A stretch of DNA of 51,408 nucleotides from an uncultured bacterium (GTDB lineage Bacteria > Cyanobacteriota > Vampirovibrionia > Gastranaerophilales > Gastranaerophilaceae), in assembly GCA_949035555.1 (NCBI GenBank), contig CAROLD010000013.1, positions 1-51,408 on the forward strand, written 5' to 3'. The position numbers were made by a program, and so were the translations under genes. Below are positions 8,143-15,004 of the stretch, piece by piece; within the stretch, counting starts at the first letter, position 1; each line of letters starts with the position of its first letter. The notes under the pieces were generated by a model, which made no database searches, was not told where the DNA came from, and was given only the letters and a program-made list of their open reading frames with translations.

Positions 8143-8538
8143 TTAACGTTTTGAGAATTGGAATCTCTTACGAGCTCTTTTTCTACCGTATTTTTTACGT
8201 TCTTTAACACGCGGATCTCTTGTTAATAGACCTTCAAGTTTAAGAACATTTTTAAATTCTTCGTTTGATTTAACCAAAGCTCTTGAAATACCGTGTCTGA
8301 TAGCGCCGCATTGTGATACAACACCACCGCCAACAGCTTTGACTCTAACGTCAAATCTGTCTTGAGTTTCAGTTAATACTAACGGTCTGTATACTAACAT
8401 TTCAATAGCAGGTCTGTTACCGATGTAGTCAGTTAATTTTTTACCGTTAACGAAAATTCTGCCGCTTCCTTTAACCAATTTTACAACTGCGATAGAGGTC
8501 TTTCTGCGGCCTGTAGCCATAATATCTTTATCTGCCAT
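8143..8538 (-). CDS. rpsI: 30S ribosomal protein S9
   Basis: This 131-residue protein has the S9 pattern: TGRRKTSIAVVKLVKGSGRIFVNG near the start, VKAVGGGVVSQCGAIRHGISRAL in the middle, and the basic tail RDPRVKERKKYGRKRARKRFQFSKR ending in KR. The C-terminal tail reaches the P-site tRNA in the 30S subunit. It is the last gene of the alpha operon. Its ATG overlaps the rplM stop by one base (TAATG), so translation is likely coupled. A terminator follows. Confidence 0.98.
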   Translation of the reverse strand: MADKDIMATGRRKTSIAVVKLVKGSGRIFVNGKKLTDYIGNRPAIEMLVYRPLVLTETQDRFDVRVKAVGGGVVSQCGAIRHGISRALVKSNEEFKNVLKLEGLLTRDPRVKERKKYGRKRARKRFQFSKR

Positions 8539-8975
8539 TATTTAGCCTCCTTCGGTAATACAACCGGTTTTTGTGCTGCGTGAGGATGTTCAGAACCTAC
8601 ATAAACTTTTAGTTTGTTGAATTGTTCTGCACCCAAAGTGTTGTGTTGCAACATACCGCGAACAGCATGTTCAATTACAATTCTAGGGTCTTTTTCCATC
8701 AATTCTTTGAAGCTTGCAGATTTCAATCCGCCCGGATATCCGGTGTGGTGTAAATAAATCTTGTCAGTTTCTTTTTTACCTGTAACTTTCACTTTATCAG
8801 CGTTGATAACGATTACAAAATCGCCAGTGTCAACGTGTGGAGTGTATTCAGGTTTATTCTTGCCTCTTAAAATGTTTGCAACTCTTACAGCTAAGCGACC
8901 TAATACTTCGCCTTCTGCATCGATTACATACCATTTTCTTTCAACTTCAAGAGGTTTTGCTGAATATGTTTTCAT
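8538..8975 (-). CDS. rplM: 50S ribosomal protein L13
   Basis: The 145-residue protein shows L13 blocks: WYVIDAEGEVLGRLAVRVANILRGK, YTPHVDTGDFVIVINADKV, KIYLHHTGYPGGLK and AVRGMLQHNTLGAEQFNKLKVY. L13 is an early assembly protein of the 50S subunit. The gene is paired with rpsI, as in most bacteria, and overlaps it by one base. GGAG lies 6-9 bases before its ATG, within the 20-base gap after truA. Confidence 0.98.
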   Translation of the reverse strand: MKTYSAKPLEVERKWYVIDAEGEVLGRLAVRVANILRGKNKPEYTPHVDTGDFVIVINADKVKVTGKKETDKIYLHHTGYPGGLKSASFKELMEKDPRIVIEHAVRGMLQHNTLGAEQFNKLKVYVGSEHPHAAQKPVVLPKEAK

Positions 8976-8995
8976 CGCATTTCTCCATTTATATT

Positions 8996-9787
8996 TTAAT
9001 ACATTACTTTCATTAGTGTTAATCCATACGGACTAACTGTCATTCCAGCCTTTCGGCGGTCTTTGGCTTCAAGAACATTTAACATATGTTCAGGTGCCAG
9101 ATTGTGTCCTTCTATTTCTAAAAGGGTTCCGACAATTGTTCTTACCATATTGTATAGAAATCTGTTCCCTACAATATCAATAGTAACTCTGTCGCCGACC
9201 TTTGAAACTTTCGCTTCATATATAAAGCAAATTGTGCTCGGGTTTAGCGTACCGGAACTTTTGAAGCTTGAAAAATCATGTTCTCCGAGTAAATAATTTA
9301 AGGATTTTTGCATCCTACCAATATCTGTCGGATATTTCACCCTCAATAAGTCTCCGTCAAAAGCGTTTTTACAGCGTCTGTTTATAAATTCAAATCTGTA
9401 ATGACGTTTTTTGGCTGACTTTTGAGCATGAAACGACTTATCAACTTCCCGCAAGTTAGTGACAGATATATCATCAGGTAAGATTTCATTTATCGAATAG
9501 AGAAACTTTGAAGCAACAATCGTTTCGTCTGTATCAAAATGAACTGCCTGATCTAGTGCATTAACACCTTTATCCGTTCTGCCGGAAAAAATTGCCTTTA
9601 TAGGTCGTTTATTATATTTTGCGGGAGTATCGCTTTTGGCTTTACGCCCGCTTAATATCAATGTTCTAAGTGCTTTTTCCAGTTCACCTTGTATGGTCGG
9701 AGCATCTATTTCTTTGCCGTTTTCAAATTGTATCTGGCTTCCAGAATAGTTTTTTCCTATATACTGAACCGAAATTGCATATCGCAT
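8996..9787 (-). CDS. truA: tRNA pseudouridine synthase TruA
   Basis: The 263-residue protein modifies uridines 38-40 of tRNA anticodon arms. The catalytic aspartate lies in FSGRTDKGVNALDQAVHFDT. LPDDISVTNLREVDKSFHAQKSAKKRHYRFEF and DFSSFKSSG follow, and the C-terminal FLYNMVRTIVGTLLEI block completes the family pattern. It sits between rplQ and rplM, 6 bases after rplQ. That order (rplQ-truA-rplM-rpsI) is familiar from Cyanobacteria and, with extra genes, Firmicutes. Confidence 0.96.
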   Translation of the reverse strand: MRYAISVQYIGKNYSGSQIQFENGKEIDAPTIQGELEKALRTLILSGRKAKSDTPAKYNKRPIKAIFSGRTDKGVNALDQAVHFDTDETIVASKFLYSINEILPDDISVTNLREVDKSFHAQKSAKKRHYRFEFINRRCKNAFDGDLLRVKYPTDIGRMQKSLNYLLGEHDFSSFKSSGTLNPSTICFIYEAKVSKVGDRVTIDIVGNRFLYNMVRTIVGTLLEIEGHNLAPEHMLNVLEAKDRRKAGMTVSPYGLTLMKVMY

Positions 9788-9793
9788 CCCGAA

Positions 9794-10222
9794 TTACACC
9801 AATTGAATTAGTGCCATTTCAGAAGCGTCACCGCGTCTTGGCGGTAAATGGTAGATTCTTGTGTATCCACCTTTCTTTTCTGAGTATTTTTTGCCGATAA
9901 TTACAAATAATTTTCTCAAAACTGTTTGAGATGCTAATTTTTTATCAGCTTGTGGAGCTTCAAATACTTCACCTGAAGCTAAATCCATATATTTACCTGT
10001 TTCTTTGTTGTAAATATATTTAGCAGCTTGACGAATTGAGTTCAAGTCGCCTTTTTTTGCAAGAGAAATAACTTTTTCTGCATAAGGTTTCAATGCTTTC
10101 GCACGAGCCAATGTAGTTGTTATTTCACCGTGTACAAAAAGTTCAGTCGCTAAAGAACGCAAAAGAGCCTTTCTTTGGTCTTGCGCTTTTCCCAGCGTAT
10201 GTTTTTTTGTTTGGTGTCTCAT
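9794..10222 (-). CDS. rplQ: 50S ribosomal protein L17
   Basis: The 142-residue protein begins MRHQTKKHTLGKAQDQRKALLRSLATELF, close to the L17 consensus with KL replaced by KK-HTLG. It continues with TTLARAKALKPYAEKVISLAKKG and ends in the L17 block YTRIYHLPPRRGDASEMALIQLV. L17 lies near the exit tunnel of the 50S subunit. An insert around residues 68-100 (NKETGKYMDLASGEVFEAPQ) makes it longer than the ~120 residues of short L17 forms. It follows rpoA after 51 bases. Confidence 0.97.
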   Translation of the reverse strand: MRHQTKKHTLGKAQDQRKALLRSLATELFVHGEITTTLARAKALKPYAEKVISLAKKGDLNSIRQAAKYIYNKETGKYMDLASGEVFEAPQADKKLASQTVLRKLFVIIGKKYSEKKGGYTRIYHLPPRRGDASEMALIQLV

Positions 10223-10273
10223 TTTTTGTATCCTTTACTTAACTTAATTGTATTGTCTAACAATTAATCGGGA

Positions 10274-11245
10274 TTAACCGATTAAATCTTCTTCTTCCAC
10301 AGGGCTTGGAGCTAAGTCTAAACCAAAGTGGTGAAGTCTTTCGATAACTTCGTCAGATGATTTTTTGCCGAAGTTTTTAATATTTAATAAATCATGTTCT
10401 GATTTTTTCAATAATTCTGCCATTGAATTGATGCTTGCTCTTTTCAAGCAGTTGTAAGCTCTTACTGATAATTCCAATTCTTCAATTGTCATTGTAGGAG
10501 CTTCTTCTTCAACGCTTTCGATTTCTTCAATTTGAATAGTCGGAGCAGCTACAGGTTGACCTGTGATTGAAGCAATCTGCATAAAGTGTTCAATCAATAA
10601 GTTAGAAGCCTGGCTAAGAGCATTTTGAACATCAATTGAACCGTTAGACCAAATTTCAAGAGTTAACTTGTCGAAGTCTAATGCATCACCAACACGAGCG
10701 CTTTCTACGTTGTAGCTTACGCGTTTGATTGGCATAAATGTTGCATCAATAGGCAACACATCAATTGAAGCATCTTTAGCATCTCTTGGAACATCATGCG
10801 GAACATAACCTTTGCCTGAGTCAACAATAACATCAGCGTGGAATGAACCACCATCAGCTACGGTACAGATTAACCAATCAGGGTTAACAACTTTTACTCC
10901 GGCTGGCAGCTGTATATCGCTTGCTAATACTGGACCAGGTTTATCCACGTCAATTCTTAAGTGTTGAGATTCTTTAGAATCAGTTTTAACAACTAAACCT
11001 TTAAGGTTAAGCATAACGTCAATAACGTCTTCTAAAACACCCGGAATTGCTGTATATTCGTGAGTAATACCTTCGATTCTTGCACTTGTAACAGCTGTAC
11101 CTTCAAGACTTGATAATAATACACGTCTCAAAGAGTTACCGATAGTAGTACCGAATCCTCTTTCCAACGGTTCAATTACGAATTTGCCGTATTGTGAACC
11201 ATCAGAACTGGTTGCTGTATTAACACATTTAATTTTTAATTCCAT
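10274..11245 (-). CDS. rpoA: RNA polymerase alpha subunit
   Basis: The 323-residue protein has an N-terminal assembly domain (FVIEPLERGFGTTIGNSLRRVLLSSLEG near residues 21-48) and a C-terminal DNA- and activator-binding domain from about residue 250 (LELSVRAYNCLKRASINSMAELLKKSEHDLLNIKNFGKKS). The dimer of alpha nucleates polymerase assembly. An acidic linker (EIESVEEEAPT) separates the domains. It lies 71 bases after rpsD with GGAG before the ATG. Confidence 0.98.
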   Translation of the reverse strand: MELKIKCVNTATSSDGSQYGKFVIEPLERGFGTTIGNSLRRVLLSSLEGTAVTSARIEGITHEYTAIPGVLEDVIDVMLNLKGLVVKTDSKESQHLRIDVDKPGPVLASDIQLPAGVKVVNPDWLICTVADGGSFHADVIVDSGKGYVPHDVPRDAKDASIDVLPIDATFMPIKRVSYNVESARVGDALDFDKLTLEIWSNGSIDVQNALSQASNLLIEHFMQIASITGQPVAAPTIQIEEIESVEEEAPTMTIEELELSVRAYNCLKRASINSMAELLKKSEHDLLNIKNFGKKSSDEVIERLHHFGLDLAPSPVEEEDLIG

Positions 11246-11316
11246 TATTTTATTCTCCTAGTTAAATTCTACATAATTGCTAGTTATTTAAGCTAATGCT
11301 TATCTACTTACAATTC

Positions 11317-11919
11317 CTATTTTGAATAATATTCGATAACAAGTTGTTCCTTGATTTCCGGATCTAATTCTTCTCTTTCAGGAATTCTGTCAAATGTAAT
11401 TTTTAATGAATCTTTATCGATTGTCATCCAAGCCGGAGCACAAGCCATATCGATCATTCCGATTACATCGTTCAAGTATTTTGCACTTTTTGATTTAACT
11501 GTAACTACATCACCCGCTTTAACTAAGTATGACGGAATATCAACCTTTTTACCGTTTACAAGAACGTGACCGTGGTTAACGATTTGTCTTGTTTGTTTAC
11601 GAGTAATACCGAAACCAGCTCTGAATAGAACGTTATCTAATCTTGTTTCTAATAATTGAAGTAAGATTGTACCAGTAACGCCTTTTCTTCTTGCTGCTTC
11701 GTTGTAGTATCTTACGAATTGTTTTTCACTTACTAAGTAAGTAAATCTGATTTTTTGTTTTTCAGATAAGTGAACAGCGTATTCAGAAAGTTTTTTTCTA
11801 ACTGCACCGTGTTGTCCTGAAGCTGTTTGTCTCATAGAAGAAGTTAATTTTCTGTTTGACAAATCTTTAACTTTTTTATTTCTAAATAATTTATTAGTTG
11901 GTCCTGTATATCTTGACAT
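11317..11919 (-). CDS. rpsD: 30S ribosomal protein S4
   Basis: S4 starts at MSRYTGPTNKL (ATG at 11919) behind AAGGAG about 8 bases upstream, giving 200 residues. The open frame extends 36 codons further 5', but that part is unlike S4 and coincides with a structured leader. The core shows LSEKQKIRFTYLVSEKQF, the S4 RNA-binding domain LETRLDNVLFRAGF to RQIVNHGHVLVNGKKVDIPSYLV, and the normal C-terminus. The zinc-binding cysteines of some S4 forms are absent. S4 binds 16S rRNA first and in several bacteria represses its own mRNA. Confidence 0.96.
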   Translation of the reverse strand: MSRYTGPTNKLFRNKKVKDLSNRKLTSSMRQTASGQHGAVRKKLSEYAVHLSEKQKIRFTYLVSEKQFVRYYNEAARRKGVTGTILLQLLETRLDNVLFRAGFGITRKQTRQIVNHGHVLVNGKKVDIPSYLVKAGDVVTVKSKSAKYLNDVIGMIDMACAPAWMTIDKDSLKITFDRIPEREELDPEIKEQLVIEYYSK

Positions 11920-11944
11920 TTTTAAAATTTCTCCTTTTCCTTGT

Positions 11945-11991
11945 GCGGGGCATCTATGGTTTGCGCTTTGGACTATTACGCAAGCCCCCGC
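11945..11991 (-). promoter_or_regulatory. Structured leader upstream of rpsD
   Basis: In the 119-base gap between rpsK and rpsD the RNA can form a two-part hairpin. An outer stem pairs 11945-11951 with 84-91 of the same line (11984-11991, one bulged base), and an inner stem pairs 11961-11965 with 11979-11983. It is GC-rich compared with its surroundings and ends about 25 bases before the rpsD start. This is a candidate S4 autoregulatory site. The assignment is inference from position and structure. Confidence 0.4.
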
Positions 11992-12038
11992 GATTCTACG
12001 TTTCTTTACTTGCATACCGGCTCTCACCGGCTCACAGA

Positions 12039-12425
12039 TTACACTCTGCGTTTTTTAGGAGGACGGCATCCGTTGTGAGGAATAGGAGTTACGTCTTTGA
12101 TAAGAGTAATTTCTAAACCTGCAGCTTGGATTGCTCTGATTGCAGTTTCTCTGCCTGAACCAGGTCCTTTGATATGAACTTCAACTTTTTTCATACCTTG
12201 GTCAATTGATTTTTTAGCTACCATTTCAGCTGCTGATTGAGCTGCGAACGGAGTACCTTTTCTAGCACCTTTAAAACCTGATGCTCCAGCTGTTGCCCAA
12301 GCAATAGCATTACCTTGAGTATCAGTAGAAGTTACTATTGTATTGTTGAAAGTAGATTGAATATGAACAACCCCTTGCAATACATTTTTCTTTTCTTTTT
12401 TCTTAGTTTTTTGTGGTCTTGCCAT
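12039..12425 (-). CDS. rpsK: 30S ribosomal protein S11
   Basis: The 128-residue protein has a lysine-rich start (ARPQKTKKKEKKNV) followed by the S11 core GVVHIQSTFNNTIVTSTDTQGN and AWATAGASGFKGARKGTPFAAQ. It ends in ITLIKDVTPIPHNGCRPPKKRRV, the universal S11 C-terminus. S11 forms part of the 30S platform. It lies 55 bases after rpsM and 119 bases before the true start of rpsD. Confidence 0.98.
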   Translation of the reverse strand: MARPQKTKKKEKKNVLQGVVHIQSTFNNTIVTSTDTQGNAIAWATAGASGFKGARKGTPFAAQSAAEMVAKKSIDQGMKKVEVHIKGPGSGRETAIRAIQAAGLEITLIKDVTPIPHNGCRPPKKRRV

Positions 12426-12480
12426 TTCTTTATCCTTTATTTTTTTTACTTAAATTTGTTTAATAATACTTAGACTTTAA

Positions 12481-12846
12481 TTATTTCTTTTTAGAAACAG
12501 GTCCTGTTTTCTTACCGCGTTGAGTTCTTGCGTTAGTTTTTGTTCTTTGACCGCGGCAAGGAAGTTTACGTTTGTGGCGCATTCCTCTGAATGAACCAAT
12601 TTCTTGTAAACGTTTAATGTTCATTGTAATTTCACGTCTCAAGTCACCTTCAATGTGGTAGTTAGAGAGTTCGTTACGTAATAATTTAATATCTTCATCT
12701 GTTAAATCGTCTGTTCTTAAGTCTGGTGAAATACCTGTAGCTTCTAAGATTTTTTTACTTCTAGCCGGTCCTATACCGAAAATGTAAGTTAGAGCTACTT
12801 CCATTCTTTTGTTACGAGGTAAATCTACCCCTACTAATCTTGCCAT
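12481..12846 (-). CDS. rpsM: 30S ribosomal protein S13
   Basis: The 121-residue protein reads ARLVGVDLPRNKRMEVALTY at its start, then YIFGIGPARSKKILEATGI (helix-turn region). It ends in the rRNA-binding tail RGMRHKRKLPCRGQRTKTNARTQRGKKTGPVSKKK. S13 sits at the head of the 30S subunit and contacts P-site tRNA. AAAGGAGAAAATATAAA precedes the ATG. Upstream is a 216-base GC-rich spacer separating it from rpmJ. Confidence 0.98.
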   Translation of the reverse strand: MARLVGVDLPRNKRMEVALTYIFGIGPARSKKILEATGISPDLRTDDLTDEDIKLLRNELSNYHIEGDLRREITMNIKRLQEIGSFRGMRHKRKLPCRGQRTKTNARTQRGKKTGPVSKKK

Positions 12847-12874
12847 TTTATATTTTCTCCTTTTCTTGGCTTTT

Positions 12875-13031
12875 GTGCAGCTTCGAGGTTTTAGTTAACG
12901 GGCTTTTATTGACAACGGCGCCTCCGCCTGACCTCAACCGCCCTATTTACTTTTGCCCCTTATCTGCACCGGGTGTTAGATTTTTTTTGGCATGAGGCAT
13001 AAATCCTTCCTCACCACCTACCGATTATGCC
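12875..13031 (-). promoter_or_regulatory. Structured RNA element between rpmJ and rpsM
   Basis: The 216-base rpmJ-rpsM spacer is GC-rich and holds several complementary blocks: 12875-12880 with 12964-12969 (GTGCAG/CTGCAC), 12885-12889 with 12931-12935 (GAGGT/ACCTC), 12900-12903 with 12940-12943 (GGGC/GCCC), 12917-12920 with 12925-12928, and 12996-13002 with 13025-13031 (GGCATAA/TTATGCC). The second and third helices cross, forming a possible pseudoknot. Its position just before rpsM matches the S4-binding pseudoknot of the E. coli alpha operon. No sequence homology is claimed. Only very short open frames occur inside. Confidence 0.4.
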
Positions 13032-13062
13032 CGCAGGTTCAGCATCTTGTCATCTTATGCGA

Positions 13063-13176
13063 TTAACCTTGACGTTGTTTGTGTTTTGGGTTTTCGCAAA
13101 TTACGGCAATTCTGCCTTTTCTTTTGATACATTTGCATTTATCGCAAATTTTCTTTACTGATGATCTTACTTTCAT
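13063..13176 (-). CDS. rpmJ: 50S ribosomal protein L36
   Basis: Translating the minus strand from the ATG at 13176 gives 37 residues: MKVRSSVKKICDKCKCIKRK followed by GRIAVICENPKHKQRQG and TAA. This is the full L36 sequence with its zinc ligands (Cys, Cys, Cys and His in CDKC...C...H). L36 is the smallest 50S protein. The GAAAAAACAATG context has only a weak AAGGA ribosome-binding site. It lies 35 bases after infA, its standard neighbour. Confidence 0.97.
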   Translation of the reverse strand: MKVRSSVKKICDKCKCIKRKGRIAVICENPKHKQRQG

Positions 13177-13211
13177 TGTTTTTTCCTTTATATTGTCTTG
13201 TACGTGAGATT

Positions 13212-13427
13212 CTATTTTAATCTGAAGGTTATTCTTCCTTTTGACAGGTCGTAAGGGGTCATTTCAACCTTAACCCTGTCACCCGGTAAAATTCTTATGA
13301 AATTTTTTCTAATTTTACCTGATATATGTGCCAGAATTTCATGCTCATTTTCCAGTTTTACTTTGAACATTGCATTCGGCATAGATTCGACTATTGTACC
13401 TTCTAATTCTATTACGTCTTTTGCCAT
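13212..13427 (-). CDS. infA: Translation initiation factor IF-1
   Basis: IF-1 starts at MAKDVIELEGTIVES (ATG at 13427) behind GAGGAA 5 bases upstream, giving 71 residues. A longer open frame (14 codons) runs 5' through the promoter-proximal palindrome and is unlikely to be translated. The OB-fold is complete: PNAMFKVKLENEHEILAHISGKIRKNFIRILPGDRVKVEMTPYDLSKGRITFR. IF-1 blocks the A site during initiation. It is the first gene of the alpha ribosomal operon here. secY, adk and map, which often precede it, are absent. Confidence 0.97.
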   Translation of the reverse strand: MAKDVIELEGTIVESMPNAMFKVKLENEHEILAHISGKIRKNFIRILPGDRVKVEMTPYDLSKGRITFRLK

Positions 13428-13455
13428 ATATTCCTCATTTTCGGCTTGGTAAACT

Positions 13456-13511
13456 TGTCGCATGTACATGCGGACATTTTATATCATACTTGCAAAATAT
13501 TTGTTTGCAAG
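13456..13511 (-). promoter_or_regulatory. infA promoter flanked by two dyads
   Basis: On the minus strand an extended -10, TGATATAAA, spans 13486-13478, with transcription expected near 13471. Upstream, CTTGCAAA (13489-13496) and TTTGCAAG (13504-13511) form a perfect 8-bp inverted repeat covering the -35 region. Downstream, a near-perfect palindrome at 13456-13476 (GCATGTACATGC core with TGTC/GACA flanks and one bulge) straddles the expected start point. The two dyads look like operators for a repressor of the ribosomal operon. No good -35 hexamer is visible. Confidence 0.5.
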
Positions 13512-13716
13512 CAATTTTCTAAGGGTTTTTAAGCTATCTTAACACTATCGGCAATCGCTTGTTTTTATAAAAATACCACACAACCGATATTTAAAGGATT
13601 ATGCCATAATGCCTATAGAATTAAACTTTTTGCATGTTTGTAAATTTTTATTAAGTTTTCTATTGTGCAAATATTTAATTAAACAGCACAGACAAGTTTT
13701 TAAATTATTAAAAAAT

Positions 13717-13746
13717 TTGCACACAGCTTAACCCTTATGATATTAT
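13717..13746 (+). promoter_or_regulatory. Extended -10 promoter of rimI, leaderless
   Basis: TTGCAC (13717-13722), 18 bp, TATTAT (13741-13746) with TG at 13738-13739. The -10 element ends 7 bases before the rimI ATG, so transcription should begin at or within a base or two of the start codon. There is no room for a ribosome-binding site. Confidence 0.55.
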
Positions 13747-13753
13747 ATTAATT

Positions 13754-14287
13754 ATGCAAAAAGATTTAGAGACAGTAGTTATCAAGAGAATGACCCCCGA
13801 AGATATCGACGGGGTTATTGCGATTGAAGAAAAGGCTTATGGAGATCACCACTGGTCTAAAGATTCTTTTTTAAACGAAATCAATAATGAACTTGCAAAA
13901 TATTACTCTCTTTTTAATGAACAAGGAGAGCTTGCAGGATACGCCGGAACGTGGCATATTCTGGATGAGGCACATATCACAAATATTGCTATTTCAGCCG
14001 ATCATAGAAGAAAAAAATATGGAGAAACCTTATTAAAAAGAATTATTGACGATTGTTATCTGGGAATGGTTAAATATATTACTCTGGAAGTAAGAGTGAG
14101 CAACACACCTGCAATTAATCTTTATACAAAATACGGATTTTCATCATTTGGCACTCGCAAAGGATATTATCAGAATAACAACGAAGATGCGCTTATTATG
14201 TGGACAAAAAATATCTTTTTTGATGAATTTAAAATTCCATATGAAAAAACAACAAAAGAACTTGAAGGAAAAATTATTATAAAATGA
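13754..14287 (+). CDS. rimI: GNAT acetyltransferase, RimI-like
   Basis: The 177-residue protein has the GNAT fold of RimI, which acetylates the N-terminal alanine of ribosomal protein S18. Visible blocks are IEEKAYGDHHWSKDSF, AGYAGTWHILDEAHITNIAIS, the acetyl-CoA pyrophosphate loop DHRRKKYGETLL, and LEVRVSNTPAINLYTKYGF with the RKGYYQNNNEDALIMW ending. About 25 residues extend beyond the usual C-terminus. The predicted mRNA is leaderless. It overlaps the BioY-like gene by 4 bases (ATGA). RimI is well supported, though other GNAT substrates are possible. Confidence 0.85.
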   Translation: MQKDLETVVIKRMTPEDIDGVIAIEEKAYGDHHWSKDSFLNEINNELAKYYSLFNEQGELAGYAGTWHILDEAHITNIAISADHRRKKYGETLLKRIIDDCYLGMVKYITLEVRVSNTPAINLYTKYGFSSFGTRKGYYQNNNEDALIMWTKNIFFDEFKIPYEKTTKELEGKIIIK

Positions 14288-14949
14288 CACAAGAAGCAAT
14301 GATTCCTAAAATGAAAAGACTGGATAAGAGACAAAGGAAAATAAAAATTCCTGTAATTAATATTGCACTGATTTTATTCTCTATACTAATGTTAATTGCT
14401 TCTACATTTATCAACATAAGTCTGCGTCATTATATTATCCCTACGGATTTATTTACCAATAAATCTTTGACAGGTGAAGATTTTGTATATTGTTTTAATA
14501 TTATTCCACAAATTCCGGTATTGATGTTTATTTTATCTGTTCTTGGCAAGAGAATGACAGTAACAAGTGTCATTTTATATATTCTTTGCGGCTTAACAAT
14601 TGCGCCAATTTTCGCGCTCGGAGGCGGAATAAGATACCTTGCGGAATTCGGACTGGGATATATTTTAGGATACATACCTGCTGTCGTAATAGCAGGCAAC
14701 ATATTAAAGAAAAGCTATTCATTTCCAAATATGATTAAAGCATCTGTTCTCGGCGTATTAACCATACATATGCTCGGAATAATTTATATGATATTTATTG
14801 CACTCATTAAACATGCAGGAGTCCCTTTTGTAACAGGATGGATTGGAGCACAAAGCGGCTTAAAAATAATTTATGACATTGTTATCAGCTTTGTACTGAT
14901 ACTAATTGGCAAATATATACACGAATTTATAAAATTTATTTCGGATTAG
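14284..14949 (+). CDS. BioY-like biotin transporter component
   Basis: The 221-residue integral membrane protein has about six hydrophobic segments. Several blocks resemble BioY, the substrate-binding S component of ECF biotin transporters: a central ILCGLTIAPIFALGGGIRYL followed by GYILGYIPAVVIAG, and an upstream IIPQIPVLMFILSVLGK. An unusual charged N-terminus of about 25 residues (KRLDKRQRKIK) precedes the first helix. It overlaps rimI by 4 bases. No ECF ATPase or T component is in the window, so it would need shared modules or act alone. Call rests on motif similarity. Confidence 0.65.
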   Translation: MTQEAMIPKMKRLDKRQRKIKIPVINIALILFSILMLIASTFINISLRHYIIPTDLFTNKSLTGEDFVYCFNIIPQIPVLMFILSVLGKRMTVTSVILYILCGLTIAPIFALGGGIRYLAEFGLGYILGYIPAVVIAGNILKKSYSFPNMIKASVLGVLTIHMLGIIYMIFIALIKHAGVPFVTGWIGAQSGLKIIYDIVISFVLILIGKYIHEFIKFISD

Positions 14950-14952
14950 AAT

Positions 14953-14981
14953 TTGCTCTAACCGGCAAATTATGCTACAAT
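14953..14981 (+). promoter_or_regulatory. Sigma70 promoter of the motor/UPF0210 operon
   Basis: TTGCTC (14953-14958), 17 bp, TACAAT (14976-14981), with TG at 14973-14974 as an extended -10. Transcription should begin near 14988, leaving a leader of about 17 bases that carries AGAGGA. This separates the motor genes from rimI and the BioY-like gene. Confidence 0.6.
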
Positions 14982-15004
14982 ACCAGTCAGAGGATGGTGA
15001 AAGT

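Larger units (their letters stand above)
13428..13753. other. Divergent regulatory region between infA and rimI
   Basis: This 326-base AT-rich gap has no credible gene. It holds the infA promoter and two dyads at its left end and the rimI promoter at its right end. The hexamer TGCAAA or its complement TTTGCA occurs five times (13491, 13504, 13629, 13666 and 13716), which may mark a binding site or simply reflect base composition. Confidence 0.6.

Noticed and set aside
11920..12027. N-terminal extension of S4
   Set aside because: The extra 36 codons are unlike S4, contain no domain, and include the hairpin leader. The ATG at 11919 has AAGGAG and the family start.
12960..13050. Short peptides encoded in the rpmJ-rpsM spacer
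   Set aside because: Minus-strand frames of 6 and 16 codons start with ATG but have no conserved-looking sequence. RNA structure is the better explanation.
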